From IMG/VR virus record IMGVR_UViG_3300008266_007780, positions 1 to 64,000 of that record: a stretch of 64,000 nucleotides of DNA; one strand, written 5' to 3'. Source of the stretch: a virus. The position numbers and the translations under genes were made by a program. Shown piece by piece: positions 57,001 through 64,000 of this stretch (positions are counted from its first letter, which is position 1; the number at the start of each line of letters is the position of its first letter). The notes beneath the pieces were generated by a model. The model did no database searches. It was not told the origin of the DNA and was given only the letters and a program-made list of their open reading frames with translations.

Positions 57001-57303
57001 GAAACTTCAACATATATGCCAATACCAGGATTAGGTCTTGATGAATACTCTAAGTTTATGAGTGTCACAAGTCCAGCATTTAACTCAACTATAAAGATTT
57101 ACATGAAAATCTTTGAAGACATAGTTAACATGATAATCATGAATGATAGTGCATACTATAAGAGAGATGTTGGACCATACTCATGGCAAGATGAAGGTTC
57201 TGCAAAAATTATAACTCATACACTCAATGCATTCGGATTCTCTGGAAAAACTGGTGATCCAGAAACACTCATTGAGAATATGGAGAAATATAGTAGGATT
57301 TAA
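50995..57303 (+). CDS. Giant cargo protein with degenerate ART-like, zincin and LysM domains (main part, about 2,100 aa)
   Basis: The frame opens at 50995, just after a TGA at 50992; the first possible start in frame is TTG at 51226, which would cut through the first domain, so I treat it as the continuation of the ORF from 50663. Domain 1 (51001-51180): FPDSQVKDIVYHDTDN and GDGFYFYF resemble an ADP-ribosyltransferase of the polyvalent-protein type, but the usual HGT reads HDT. Domain 2: HEFAH (52012-52026) marks a zincin. Long helical regions follow. Near the C-terminus is a LysM-like domain (56341-56475: YIQGETLEQIANKYYITVED, LETGTELVI), then a hydrophobic segment (FTTLFLALAALLIFAY) before DDDDED. 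The LysM suggests peptidoglycan contact and the hydrophobic parts membrane contact during genome entry. It is the last plus-strand gene. Confidence 0.65.
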   Translation, partial: TPEQYSAYLDTIFPDSQVKDIVYHDTDNKNITQEGFLKERINQGDGLFLGDGFYFYFRPTLNLEELRAEFLEYKNDILTDDSYSNWEERDYTEEQWEKEWAEYKRKERAYSRSRNYTIPTIVNAKKIFEKYGEDYNTVANKLKEEDPKFQVSNYFDVVAKMTGIDSNTLDKNTRRKYWEIANNKQITVKSISDILQEKFGYDSVTNILNVKEILIFEPEQIHILGSKQDIEGFKQFISGTPMFMKTPEVDYSFYREPEFKIVSVEDAITKLKENQSEEIAQAMAERLKVGLGISYQIVDRDTAVKILEDAPIKYNGEPAFYYGNTAYFVRGNFNLNSVLHEFAHPLIAAIRRDNSELFNNLYDQVKFTPEGQEIIEKVKRLYPELKEGSNLFKEEVIVHALQKSAYNNINKQVESKGFEGFIRNLLYSIKQILRKLFGQKIKVSDINANTTLEELAEKMVNSDVFDLAAIPTEKDYLMFLKAEKDRINKLDNTAKEIAKNISADAMMKTINLFYSNVNASLQSKRKLKRSSPEYKMLEKAILKEGTNELLPSISTSLVGYQTVTKTGKRTREQVIDDALVSEQERIEYLTRQSINVVHSFNTINNIVDNIVKDLYELKSNKNLGSRSVMTLVGIYNNLLAGWQDLMYNTDQIMVKDFAMATNNPFSQMLSQINTNISRGNTLLKEIYKESSVKFYKEYTGYMHDFVKNQLKSKLLTSLKKIKDPLSDEEIEEFYNKIIDDNLRQDDMNALVARGANKQFVQEFITDYNNFKVDEGKIRDLLEGKVEDVNWFNRFLEAYTSSNDPIVGGLAVYLQDLRTDAMNEALQQSERFRARLEKALEKVGFNKLATRQLLKLTTFEDTVGIFNDQGELVERLVHTLQNEFKGYRFDLKNLDNNYQKARETGDTIKIAEAAKELRKFNMDYMWNKYLPEVYEADELFESEIGKLAWLDRQTVLDKFRTETRKYADELERFEKYSTSQALWREYEKLFELTYADGSPKVDDPANGVYDLSKALLLREYREKNKKYRTFIPKEGSLQNAYNQFIDLLTSQNIVRGDKEFEDKIKQWEKQNLRVAYAQEYYDSKREDITRLRELQAKENLSMASDFDMSGAYEEIFDLLNGFRDEQNQPIPSELGPDRLKRIKELQEQIIEFKDNYNRNIGLTDEQLTEFDNYQARIDAGQELSSIEKKRYISLLEKQGQGLSLTERKEMNDIYKRLGELSSKVPTEYYIDTLNYYLTKLGQPEVTPENVDEFINSAEFAELVYSDDKFGKWFVNNHVEVEKFINGKPTLVRERLMAYSISIPSDPDQIIKTTVVDNTTGKEVTFNGIPNARHSKYVVRNEYRTIPIGEDWENYIGIYKDPAGNWLPRKYEPGKKNSAADDKYINKEYAQLKNTPQFELIELLKEFSLDIQKNLPLSSRVGYDMPRFFIDNSLEVLQGTNMAEKISQIKGSFKAWIDDNFRSSNEAEFERSHNFNPNQIFVNTDLLGEEIAYVPIRGTYNMEIEKVSPDIIRNFFRYQMSGILQTKLIESAALIEGILETLDDPSNAPKDPRKVSRQKFKVEGILEAVSKSRGEVYNRREQVRSLVMRELYGRNVVGIEESNPWLFKLTNFMQRTAGMATLAVNIPSDLKNRYGQIVQNVIEASGGQFVNLKTLALGKVWATKAITEWSAKGIYTTGQQSLTVQLIQQFDPSFKTEDQYGMSVGRSMIKDLVDGSWMYDFRKFGEFEAALQLFGGFMHHKYIDQTLSDGTVIPIRYIDAWELDEDGVMTLKKGIDPEWGNRQVYHTYIQGETLEQIANKYYITVEDLKAKNEIKDVKDLETGTELVIAKGVKFKRFKNQFQTVSRQLYGNYDQFGQPEGNMYLAYRMFFFMRKWATTGFVKRFGMSTKKGNWGGKRYDWGLGQPTRGYYITSFIAGYKLIKSWGNYYNYMDEQDKADVRRMVSEGFTTLFLALAALLIFAYDDDDEDRFEKMREASGPLFTPDFKLRGYMTNHMLFLLLGVQQETSTYMPIPGLGLDEYSKFMSVTSPAFNSTIKIYMKIFEDIVNMIIMNDSAYYKRDVGPYSWQDEGSAKIITHTLNAFGFSGKTGDPETLIENMEKYSRI

Positions 57304-57307
57304 AAAA

Positions 57308-57345
57308 AAGAAAGGGAGAGTCCTAAGACTCCCCCTTTTCTTTAC
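57308..57345. terminator. Bidirectional terminator between convergent gene blocks
   Basis: GAAAGGGAGAGTC and GACTCCCCCTTTTC form an imperfect stem around a short CTAA loop. It has an A-run on the left and a T-run on the right, so it can terminate transcription from both sides. It separates the virion block (plus) from the replication block (minus), and the stop of the minus-strand gene lies inside its edge. Confidence 0.85.
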
Positions 57346-58511
57346 AAAAACAAATCATTATCTGGATTCTCATCTAAGTCAAAGCTTAGATCAAAATCAT
57401 CATTCTTATTCTCTACAACTACTGCAACTTTAGTAGATTCATTGAGGTTGATAGTATCAAATGATACTCTCTCCTCTTCCTCAAAGATTTCATATTCTTC
57501 AGGAGTAGGTTCTAGAGATGGAACATTCCATACTAGTTCTTCAGCTTCAGCCTCAAACTTCTCAGATATTGCCTCAGTTAACTCTTCTGTAAATGTTACA
57601 TCTACCACTTGAGCTTCAAATGTATTACCTTGAATATCAGTATATTGAACTGTCTCACTTAAAGTAACACTTGAAGGTTCTTCTTCTACTTCAGCAATCT
57701 GATCTAACAGGTTAGTCTGATTAGGAATCACATAGAGTGGATCAATAGCTGGTGCACTAAGCTCTTCATCTTGTGTAAGATCCGGTGCTGTTGCAGTAAG
57801 ATCAAACTCATTACTAATTACCCAGTGTAGCATTCTTTGGTCTTCCATCCAAGTTCTTGGGTGAGACTGCTGTAATGCTACAGTTACGTGGTTATAGAAT
57901 GCCCAGAGAGTATCTTTACCACCATTGTAGAAATAACTAGGCTTATCCATTTGTTGACGGATAATACTAGCCTGCTCAGTAGTAAGAATCTCATACTCTG
58001 CAAACAGAACACCAAGCAACTCAGCTTGTTTTCTTGTACTCAGAGTAATAGTCTTCATTACTTCTTTATCAGCAACTAACTGATTATAATACATAGTAGC
58101 ATTAACAATCTGACTTTGCATACTTGCAATCACATCTGCATCTGCTGTACCCGTATGCTTTCTAGCATAGCTACCAAGTTCACCGGCAAGCATTACAGTT
58201 TGATTAGAATTTACATAACCACCTGTTGCACACTTAAATCTTATTTGCTTGTTATAACTGTTTGTCCATGCAAACATGACATTCATCTCAGGATCAGTAC
58301 CATACTGCAACCTGTATATACCTTGAGCAATCTGCCCATCAATTGAAGACCTATACTCTTCATTTAGAATACCAAACCCTTGATTAGCTAGTTCTTGATT
58401 AGCATAATCAATAATAGACTTGTGAGAAATTACAGTGTAACTCTGCCCATGTACAGGCAGAGGAACATTCTCCAGATAATTTCTGGTTACATCTTTAATT
58501 TTTCTTGGCAT
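57342..58511 (-). CDS. DUF932-like phage protein (tentative)
   Basis: A 389-aa protein. Its middle resembles DUF932 phage/plasmid proteins: WTNSYNKQIRFKCATGGYV, then VMLAGELGSYARKHTG, and later TLWAFYNHVTVALQQSHPR with WVISNEFDLTA. The last ~110 residues are very acidic and low-complexity (AEVEEEPSS, FEAEAEELVWN, FEEEERVSFD), ending in a Asp/Asn-rich tail. The role of the family is not established; these genes often sit with replication or recombination genes, as here, next to a DNA polymerase. The start ATG is two bases after the polymerase stop. If the DUF932 match is wrong, it is a hypothetical protein with an acidic tail. Confidence 0.5.
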   Translation of the reverse strand: MPRKIKDVTRNYLENVPLPVHGQSYTVISHKSIIDYANQELANQGFGILNEEYRSSIDGQIAQGIYRLQYGTDPEMNVMFAWTNSYNKQIRFKCATGGYVNSNQTVMLAGELGSYARKHTGTADADVIASMQSQIVNATMYYNQLVADKEVMKTITLSTRKQAELLGVLFAEYEILTTEQASIIRQQMDKPSYFYNGGKDTLWAFYNHVTVALQQSHPRTWMEDQRMLHWVISNEFDLTATAPDLTQDEELSAPAIDPLYVIPNQTNLLDQIAEVEEEPSSVTLSETVQYTDIQGNTFEAQVVDVTFTEELTEAISEKFEAEAEELVWNVPSLEPTPEEYEIFEEEERVSFDTINLNESTKVAVVVENKNDDFDLSFDLDENPDNDLFL

Positions 58512-58513
58512 AA

Positions 58514-60415
58514 TTAAAATAGTGTTAATTGATTTTTGTTGGGCTCAAGGTTCTTTATCTCCTTGTACACCCTTGTTAGATAATAATCATAGTTAATATC
58601 ATATTCTTCAAAAGGTTTATCTTCAAAGTCTATGAAAAGTTTCTGTAGCCATTTACCGGCCTCTACTTGTGTTTGCCTATTGTCTAGATAGTTTAACTTA
58701 ACTATCTTACTACCCTTGTTTGAAACGTAATATCTTATTGTGTTTTGTAAATCTTTAGTAGTATGATTTCTATCTTTGACAAACTCTTCTATAAACTTCC
58801 AATCACCCTTTATCTTTTTGCCACCGCAATAATCATATATGTTTCTGTTTGTCTTAATGTAATCCTCCGGCTTAATACCGTGTACAAAATAGTTGAAGAT
58901 AGCCTTAGCAATTACAGCAAAGCTTTTGTTCTTGTGTAGGGCCAGATTCTCAAACTCAAATCTACCCTTACACTTAGCAGAACCAGACTCAGTAACAGCA
59001 ATATAGTTATTTACATCACCTAAGATTATTTTACTATATGTGTCATGCTCCAATTGTAAGTTTGTAATCTTCTCCCACTCTGTGCATATCTCATAATACT
59101 TATCCTGATATTCTCTTGGGATCATAGTCTCAAGACCATCAGTATTCTGCATTAGAGGGATAGAGCCAGGGATACCTTCTGCAATCATCTCATACAACAT
59201 AGCCAGAGTTAACTGACCATTAATTGTAATTCTCATTGTAAACTCAGGATCATATAGAAAACTATTCTCATCATTACTCAAACCATAAGTTGAGTTAAGT
59301 ATGATCTTATAGACATAGTTTCTAATGTCCTTCTTTGGTATCTTCTTTCTCTCCTCAAAGAACCACTCATACTGTTCACAGAATTCTTTCTTTGGAAGAT
59401 GTGCCGGTGACCAGTTATTTCTAATAGCCAGGTTAGGATAGAAACTAGTAACATCACTAGTCATAATTATCATATCCTGATTAGACTCATAGACTTTACT
59501 TGTCCGTGCACCGTGAATACCACCAAGACCAAAATCAGTTTTTACTCCTTTGTATTGTATAGAATATTTGAAGCCACCTTTTGTTTCTTTTGTGTCAATC
59601 TCTACTTCTTTAAATTTACTTAGTAGCTTCTGAAATGTTGCTGTCTTAAACTTAATACAGTCTAGGATAATATCTTTTACAATAATCTTGTCCCGTCTTG
59701 TTCTCAGACCTTTTAAATCATACTTCTTTGCATTGAGTTTCTTACTCAAGAAATGTAAGAATAACTCCTTTGAAATCTTAGGCTCAGATGCACTGAATAG
59801 GTTGATGTTATACTCATCAGTCAGTTGTTTCCTGAGAGCAATTTGATCTTTACTAAGGAAAGCAATCTTCTTAGTGGAGCTCACATCATTCTTACAATAC
59901 TTGATTATCTCTTCTATCTGATCAAGAGACTTAATCTTAGTACTGTGATGGATAGGCATATCAACTATGTTCTCCCAATCCATTGTGAACTGAATCCACT
60001 TTAGTGAACTTCTCTTAGCTGGATTATCCCAATGATTAAGTTTGAATACATCTACCTGGTTAATCTGGAGATCCTTTGGACTAAACTCCAACCATTCACC
60101 GGTATCTTGTTTCTGTATAATACTTTGGGCTTTACCATATAACCACTCAGCAATCTCACATCCACCCATCTCACGCAACTGGTCAGAGTTTCTGAGAATA
60201 TACTCAGTAATCTGACTGTCAAACCCGAGACCATTAAAGGACACATGCCATTCACCAAGGGTGACATTCCTCTCAAGAAACTCAATCAATGCATCAATAT
60301 CATTCTGAAGATCATGTACTACAAATACTTCAGTGTGTGTACTTTTTATATCCTCAAATACTGCTACGAAACAATTACTGAGAGTCTCGTAATCCATGAC
60401 ATAGTGTGTCTTCAT
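58514..60415 (-). CDS. Family-B DNA polymerase (short form, 633 aa)
   Basis: All main motifs are visible. Exonuclease: MDYET (D8, E10), FNGLGFDS, YCKNDV. Polymerase: motif A SDVTSFYPNLAIRNN, motif B KIILNSTYGLSND (KxxxNSxYG), motif C QNTDGLETMI (TDG, where many family members have DTDS). At 633 aa it is shorter than typical cellular family-B enzymes, and motif B resembles the protein-primed subgroup; whether it is protein-primed cannot be told from this. It most likely replicates the phage genome with proofreading. It lies downstream of a terminator that separates it from the 124-aa gene. Confidence 0.9.
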   Translation of the reverse strand: MKTHYVMDYETLSNCFVAVFEDIKSTHTEVFVVHDLQNDIDALIEFLERNVTLGEWHVSFNGLGFDSQITEYILRNSDQLREMGGCEIAEWLYGKAQSIIQKQDTGEWLEFSPKDLQINQVDVFKLNHWDNPAKRSSLKWIQFTMDWENIVDMPIHHSTKIKSLDQIEEIIKYCKNDVSSTKKIAFLSKDQIALRKQLTDEYNINLFSASEPKISKELFLHFLSKKLNAKKYDLKGLRTRRDKIIVKDIILDCIKFKTATFQKLLSKFKEVEIDTKETKGGFKYSIQYKGVKTDFGLGGIHGARTSKVYESNQDMIIMTSDVTSFYPNLAIRNNWSPAHLPKKEFCEQYEWFFEERKKIPKKDIRNYVYKIILNSTYGLSNDENSFLYDPEFTMRITINGQLTLAMLYEMIAEGIPGSIPLMQNTDGLETMIPREYQDKYYEICTEWEKITNLQLEHDTYSKIILGDVNNYIAVTESGSAKCKGRFEFENLALHKNKSFAVIAKAIFNYFVHGIKPEDYIKTNRNIYDYCGGKKIKGDWKFIEEFVKDRNHTTKDLQNTIRYYVSNKGSKIVKLNYLDNRQTQVEAGKWLQKLFIDFEDKPFEEYDINYDYYLTRVYKEIKNLEPNKNQLTLF

Positions 60416-60430
60416 TTGTAATGTGTTTAG

Positions 60431-60463
60431 ATAAGAAAAGGGAGTAGTTACCCACTCCCCCTT
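60431..60463 (-). terminator. Rho-independent terminator (minus strand) after the 124-aa gene
   Basis: Read on the minus strand, GGGAGT and ACTCCC form a 6-bp stem with an 8-base loop, followed by CTTTTCTTAT. It lies between the 124-aa gene and the polymerase gene, so the polymerase may need its own promoter or readthrough. Confidence 0.65.
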
Positions 60464-60483
60464 CTATCTGTTTTCAACAGGGT

Positions 60484-60858
60484 TTACTTTACTTCTAAAT
60501 ACTTCTTGTAATCAAACTTGTCTTTGTTAATAGCAAACAAGTCTACCAAAGCATTAATAGCATCTTTGTCTTCAATGTAAAACTCTTGAAAAGTTTCAAT
60601 AGTCTTACGTTCTTCCTTCACAGTTCTACCATTAGGTCTCTTAGTCTTTAGTGGAGCAGGATCACCATTGTCATCAAGCTTAGGCAGCATGTGCAATGTA
60701 GTCTTTACTACTTTACTAATGATTACAAACACCTTGGTAGAAGGATCAAAGATACATTCTACATAAGGACAGTCTTCTGTTACTGGGAGCATTCTGAAAG
60801 TTTCTCCGTCATTCCAGGAAGACTTTACAAGAAGCATGTTACCTCCAATTGGATTCAT
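60484..60858 (-). CDS. Conserved-looking hypothetical protein (124 aa)
   Basis: A small mixed alpha/beta protein: MLLVKSSWNDGETFRMLPVT, then CPYVECIFDPSTKVFVIIS, and a lysine-rich segment (APLKTKRPNGRTVKEERKTI) before a helical end. I do not recognise the family. The first ATG is supported by the leader ACCAACAAAA directly before it; an internal ATG at residue 8 is possible but has no such leader. Its place beside the polymerase and its even mix of strands and basic patch would allow a nucleic-acid-binding or replication-accessory role, which is speculation. Confidence 0.65.
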   Translation of the reverse strand: MNPIGGNMLLVKSSWNDGETFRMLPVTEDCPYVECIFDPSTKVFVIISKVVKTTLHMLPKLDDNGDPAPLKTKRPNGRTVKEERKTIETFQEFYIEDKDAINALVDLFAINKDKFDYKKYLEVK

Positions 60859-60886
60859 TTTTGTTGGTTTTTAATTGTTTGACAAA

Positions 60887-61453
60887 TTAACCTAGAATTT
60901 TTTTGTTTTCCAAATCTAATACTTGTGCGACTAAGTTTTCTTTTTCTAGGTCTGGAGGAGTACATAATTCTCCAACATCTCTTAAAATTTGTTCATCAAC
61001 AGCTAGTAGTGTTGAATAAAGGCTGAAGTACTTATTTGGAAAGAGGAAACTTTCCAAATAAGGATAGCTTCCGCTATGCTTATCAAAATGGTTTAAGATT
61101 CTGCGCCTTAAATCACTGTCCATTTTGCTGTATTTACCATTAATAAAATACTTCCAATCAGATTCTATGTCAGAAAAATCAAATGCTAGTAGCAGTTCAT
61201 TGTCTTGTAATTCTATATAATCAGATAATCTCTTATGATTAATTAGAAACTTTGCTTCAAACTGCTTGTATTCTGAATCAGATCTTTTTGTGTAAACACA
61301 TATTAATTTCATATCCTCGGGAGTGATAGCATTATTCCAACTCAGATAACACTGTTTTGGAGCTGCTGCACTACCTCTTTTTAAACCAAGGAGCGGATAT
61401 AAGAACACCTTGGACTTTTGAAAATAATCTTTATAAAGCGCATCTATTGCCAT
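60887..61453 (-). CDS. Hypothetical protein (188 aa) in the replication operon
   Basis: Begins MAIDALYKDYFQKSKVFLYP and contains GLKRGSAAAPKQCYLSW and LLAFDFSDIESDWKYFINGK, with many aromatic residues. No known motif is seen. It starts five bases after the stop of the nuclease gene on the minus strand, so they are probably translated from one mRNA. I do not recognise the family. Confidence 0.65.
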   Translation of the reverse strand: MAIDALYKDYFQKSKVFLYPLLGLKRGSAAAPKQCYLSWNNAITPEDMKLICVYTKRSDSEYKQFEAKFLINHKRLSDYIELQDNELLLAFDFSDIESDWKYFINGKYSKMDSDLRRRILNHFDKHSGSYPYLESFLFPNKYFSLYSTLLAVDEQILRDVGELCTPPDLEKENLVAQVLDLENKKILG

Positions 61454-61458
61454 AAAAT

Positions 61459-62472
61459 TTAGAGTTTTACATTACCTACTGCTAGCTCATAGGGCAAGGT
61501 GTAATCTCTACTCTTGTAATGATACTCTAACTGTGTAAGAATATCATAGAAATTATCATACCACTTAGCCAGTGTTTCTTCAGACACTTGGAAAGGATAG
61601 ACTTGGTTATACTTATCAATAACAATAAACGTAATTACAATCTTCCATTCTTCAGAGTCTGTTTTGTTTTTTATGAATTCATTATAAGCTAAAATTGAAT
61701 AGATCACTGCTTGAATATCATAACGATAATAATCAACTGAGTTTGGGAAATCCTGAATTGCTTTGTTAGTTGTCTTTAAGTCATTAATAAATAAAGTTTT
61801 GATGTTTTCATCTACAACAACATTGTCAAGGATACCCTTGTAACCAAAATCATATTTGTCAGAATCAGACATCAATGGTAACTCCTTGAACACTGTGACA
61901 TTCTGAGAGTTATCATGATCCAATTGAAGTAAAGCTTTAACCTTGTCATTGTTTCTGAGAACCTCAACTGATGTTTCTGCCTGTTGTTTTACTGCAGGGT
62001 CAATTACAGTTTTAGTATCTCTGATCTTTAAGAAATCAAAATATTCTTTGTTGTTGTCAGTGAGAATCTTCTCTACTCTTTGAGCATCAGTCTTGAGTGA
62101 TTGATAAAGATTATTTGTGAGTAGCTGATTGAGTATCTCTTGCGGGAAGTCTTCCAAAGATAATGAATTATTATTCATTGGAACATAATGATTATTAAAA
62201 ATATGATCAATAATCACCTTGTTACTTTCTGTTGGAATCTTACCCGGTAACATTACAAAGTAATCATCAAACTTATTTGGTTCAAACAGAAGACAGTGCA
62301 GTGCCCTACCCGCAATCAGGTGGGCATCTGTCTTATCTTCTTTCTGTTTCAGTATATAGTGACTATAAAAAGCTTGTGGTGAATACATAAGCTTGTTTAT
62401 GCTACTATAACTGAAATAAAATTTCTCAGAATAGAATCTTTCTAATTCCTCATTCAATATGCTCAGGCTCAT
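61459..62472 (-). CDS. PD-(D/E)XK nuclease (RecB/Cas4-like, 337 aa)
   Basis: The entry motif YFSYSSINKLMYSPQAFYSHY and AGRALHCLLFEP match the N-terminal part of RecB/Cas4-type nucleases. The core is FGYKGILDNVVV (catalytic D) and INDLKTT (D-x-K), followed by YYRYDIQAVIYSILAYNEF, the QxxxY motif. The length fits phage exonucleases that resect DNA ends for recombination. It overlaps the upstream 352-aa gene by 23 bases in another frame, so the two are probably coupled. It likely acts in phage recombination or host DNA breakdown next to the polymerase. Confidence 0.85.
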   Translation of the reverse strand: MSLSILNEELERFYSEKFYFSYSSINKLMYSPQAFYSHYILKQKEDKTDAHLIAGRALHCLLFEPNKFDDYFVMLPGKIPTESNKVIIDHIFNNHYVPMNNNSLSLEDFPQEILNQLLTNNLYQSLKTDAQRVEKILTDNNKEYFDFLKIRDTKTVIDPAVKQQAETSVEVLRNNDKVKALLQLDHDNSQNVTVFKELPLMSDSDKYDFGYKGILDNVVVDENIKTLFINDLKTTNKAIQDFPNSVDYYRYDIQAVIYSILAYNEFIKNKTDSEEWKIVITFIVIDKYNQVYPFQVSEETLAKWYDNFYDILTQLEYHYKSRDYTLPYELAVGNVKL

Positions 62473-63508
62473 TTTTTGCCTCCTTTTGTTTTAAATATTC
62501 CATTACTGACTCATCAAAGGTGATCTTAGCAACCTTAAGGAATTTTGTGTTTCCTCCATACTCAATGTCTGATTTGTACTGTTCAAGAATTCTGCGACCT
62601 GCTTCTTTAGTAAAAACATCCTTATCTAACTGAATTTGAATTACATCATCTATCCTCATACTACAATATGTAGTACTAGTGAATCCCATATAAGAACACA
62701 AAGACTTAAAGTTTACATGATTTCTTGTTTTCTGATCTGATATTCTATTAGAATATTTCTCAAATAGAAAAGATAGATACAGTAAACTCTCATTATAGTT
62801 ACAGTTAGCCATGATCTCCATTGCAAGAGTCCAGTTATCTTTATCTGAACTTGTAAACATTTCAGTAAGAGTCTGGTACATTGCTTCATCAATAGTAGTA
62901 GAGTCTTCTCCGTTTACAATACTGATTAAAGATGCCTCATCATAAATATCATTTTTTGCAATATGCTCATACAAGTCTTCATAGTCTTTATTTATATAAG
63001 TAAAGCCTACAGAATATCTAGAATAATTTTCAGTATCATAATGATAATGCTTTAGTATGTTATGAAGATCAGAACCACCAATAACTATATCTTCTTTATA
63101 GTTATTTAGAATTTCCATAATCTCCTTGTATCTAGACTCTCCTATATCTACACTTCTTTGTTCAATCAGATCTTTTACTATTTCAGTTTTAGCATAATGA
63201 TACCATCTTCTATCAGACAGTGCATTTATAGTTTTGATGCCTGTAATAATCTTAGTTGCATCAGATATGTCACGTACTGTTTTAGATTTAGTACTAGCAT
63301 AGAGATCTTTTAGTTTTATTCTTGGAATAGTTACTCCAGGCAGAAAATAAAACTTCTCATTCTGTCCAATACTAATATCTTTGTGTACAGTAATAAATTC
63401 AGACAAATCTTTTTCATTGTGATCATCCATATATCCTAATACAAAGGATAAGTCTTTAATTTCCAGCGGACTGTAATTATTAAAATTTATATGAAGATAT
63501 CTTTTCAT
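62450..63508 (-). CDS. Hypothetical protein (352 aa) coupled to the nuclease gene
   Basis: A mostly helical protein with an early segment SKTVRDISDATKIITGIKTI and later SLLYLSFLFEKYSNRISDQ, and a charged C-terminus ending EHIE. No catalytic or metal-binding motif is clear. The stop is TGA and lies inside the next gene. It follows a minus-strand hairpin and a short leader (TTAATTTCCTTTATT). I do not recognise the family; operon membership suggests a role in replication or recombination. Confidence 0.65.
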   Translation of the reverse strand: MKRYLHINFNNYSPLEIKDLSFVLGYMDDHNEKDLSEFITVHKDISIGQNEKFYFLPGVTIPRIKLKDLYASTKSKTVRDISDATKIITGIKTINALSDRRWYHYAKTEIVKDLIEQRSVDIGESRYKEIMEILNNYKEDIVIGGSDLHNILKHYHYDTENYSRYSVGFTYINKDYEDLYEHIAKNDIYDEASLISIVNGEDSTTIDEAMYQTLTEMFTSSDKDNWTLAMEIMANCNYNESLLYLSFLFEKYSNRISDQKTRNHVNFKSLCSYMGFTSTTYCSMRIDDVIQIQLDKDVFTKEAGRRILEQYKSDIEYGGNTKFLKVAKITFDESVMEYLKQKEAKNEPEHIE

Positions 63509-63522
63509 AATAAAGGAAATTA

Positions 63523-63544
63523 AGGGCAGCTATATCACTGCCCT
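63523..63544 (-). terminator. Minus-strand hairpin, probable terminator or attenuator
   Basis: AGGGCAG and CTGCCCT form a perfect 7-bp stem with an 8-base loop. Read on the minus strand it is followed by TTAATTTCC, a weak T-tract, directly before the ATG of the 352-aa gene. Confidence 0.5.
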
Positions 63545-63602
63545 ATTATTGTTTAAATATAGGTAGGTGTTCCGTTAAGGGGGGAACTGATGTAATCCTG
63601 AT

Positions 63603-64000
63603 TTACCTGACTGCCATCTTGACTACCGCGTTGTCCATCATGAGCTTACTAAACTTAACTTTGTTACCATTGACTATCTCTTTGACCATATAATATCTAA
63701 GGTCATCAGTAAATGAGTCACAGTCTGTAGTCAGTTTTACCAATCTCTTAATCATTGCATCTGGCACACTATTGTTTTCTGCATGATGTAGACAATAGTT
63801 GATAACACGAGTAGTAATCACACTAGACAAATCTGCCCGGAAGTCATCTCCCTTACCAACTGCACTTGTCAAAGCACCAATTACATACTGCTCATTAGGA
63901 TTATTTATGATCTCCTGTGGTGGTATAATCTTATCCAACTTGTTATTAATAAACATAGTGAATAGACTAGCTACCTCATCACCAACAGAACCCTCACCAA
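63603..64000 (-). CDS. Hypothetical protein, 5' end outside the window
   Basis: The frame is open from the window edge (GEGSVGDEVASLFT precedes the first visible ATG), so the real start is probably outside and the protein is longer than 117 aa. Visible sequence: FINNKLDKIIPPQEIINNPN, then AVGKGDDFRADLSSVITTRV and LVKLTTDCDSFTDDLRYYM. It is mainly helical. No known motif is recognised. The gap between this gene and the 352-aa gene (63509-63602) holds a terminator-like hairpin and a G-run, but no gene. Confidence 0.6.
   Translation of the reverse strand, partial: GEGSVGDEVASLFTMFINNKLDKIIPPQEIINNPNEQYVIGALTSAVGKGDDFRADLSSVITTRVINYCLHHAENNSVPDAMIKRLVKLTTDCDSFTDDLRYYMVKEIVNGNKVKFSKLMMDNAVVKMAVR

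Noticed and set aside
63566-63590. GTTCC...GGAAC hairpin with a G-run as a regulatory element
   Set aside because: Only five paired bases with a large loop; no support beyond chance.
1-64000. tRNA, CRISPR array, insertion sequence or attachment site
   Set aside because: I looked for cloverleaf-like, regularly repeated, transposase-like and integrase-associated sequence and found none; the plus and minus blocks are continuous coding sequence.

Overview
The window is a 64 kb piece of a tailed double-stranded DNA phage genome that looks like a crAss-like phage (order Crassvirales). It is AT-rich and tightly packed, with no gap over 300 bases without a gene, no tRNA, rRNA or CRISPR array, and no integrase. 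The assignment rests on four things. There is a run of giant virion-type ORFs (about 1,000 to 3,610 codons). One of them carries the DxDxD motif of crAss-like virion RNA polymerases. The head genes have crAss-type sequences. Two gene blocks face each other. Gene starts have A/C-rich leaders such as ACCAACAAA instead of Shine-Dalgarno sites, which fits a Bacteroidota host (inference).

Plus strand, 1 to 57.3 kb: virion module. It opens with the C-terminal end of a cut-off gene, a probable ring/connector protein and a complete non-heme ferritin. Next come the probable major capsid protein (563 aa), a probable capsid-associated protein, a 51-aa Cys-rich miniprotein and three Cys-rich fibre-type proteins (648, 491 and 161 aa). 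After a clear terminator at 8.25 kb come an IHF/HU-like protein, two probable tail ring proteins and a 1,762-aa probable tail muzzle protein. From 15.9 to 57.3 kb lie seven giant genes that look like ejected virion cargo. Two of them (1,668 and 1,085 aa) are built like polymorphic-toxin effectors: shared N- and C-terminal modules around a nucleotidyltransferase-like domain, or an ADP-ribosyltransferase-like plus zincin domain. Later ones carry a PD-(D/E)XK nuclease motif set (2,599 aa), a zincin plus SLOG-like plus RNA-polymerase-type protein (3,610 aa), and an ART-like plus zincin plus LysM protein (about 2,213 aa, interrupted by a frameshift).

Minus strand, 57.3 to 64.0 kb: replication module. 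It holds a short family-B DNA polymerase, a RecB/Cas4-like nuclease, a tentative DUF932-like protein and four genes I do not recognise, the last cut by the window end. The two blocks converge on a bidirectional terminator at about 57.32 kb.

Most notable: (1) a phage ferritin with every ferroxidase ligand present; (2) a short LPKAQxG-type motif and a C-terminal EEIxxYKxxGYTV-type tail that recur across consecutive cargo proteins and frame exchangeable enzymatic domains; (3) a candidate programmed -1 frameshift site (T TTA AAT with a downstream hairpin) extending a cargo protein from 1,005 to 1,095 aa; (4) several polyvalent-protein enzyme domains in the virion cargo. All domain calls were made by eye from motifs; no database search was run.
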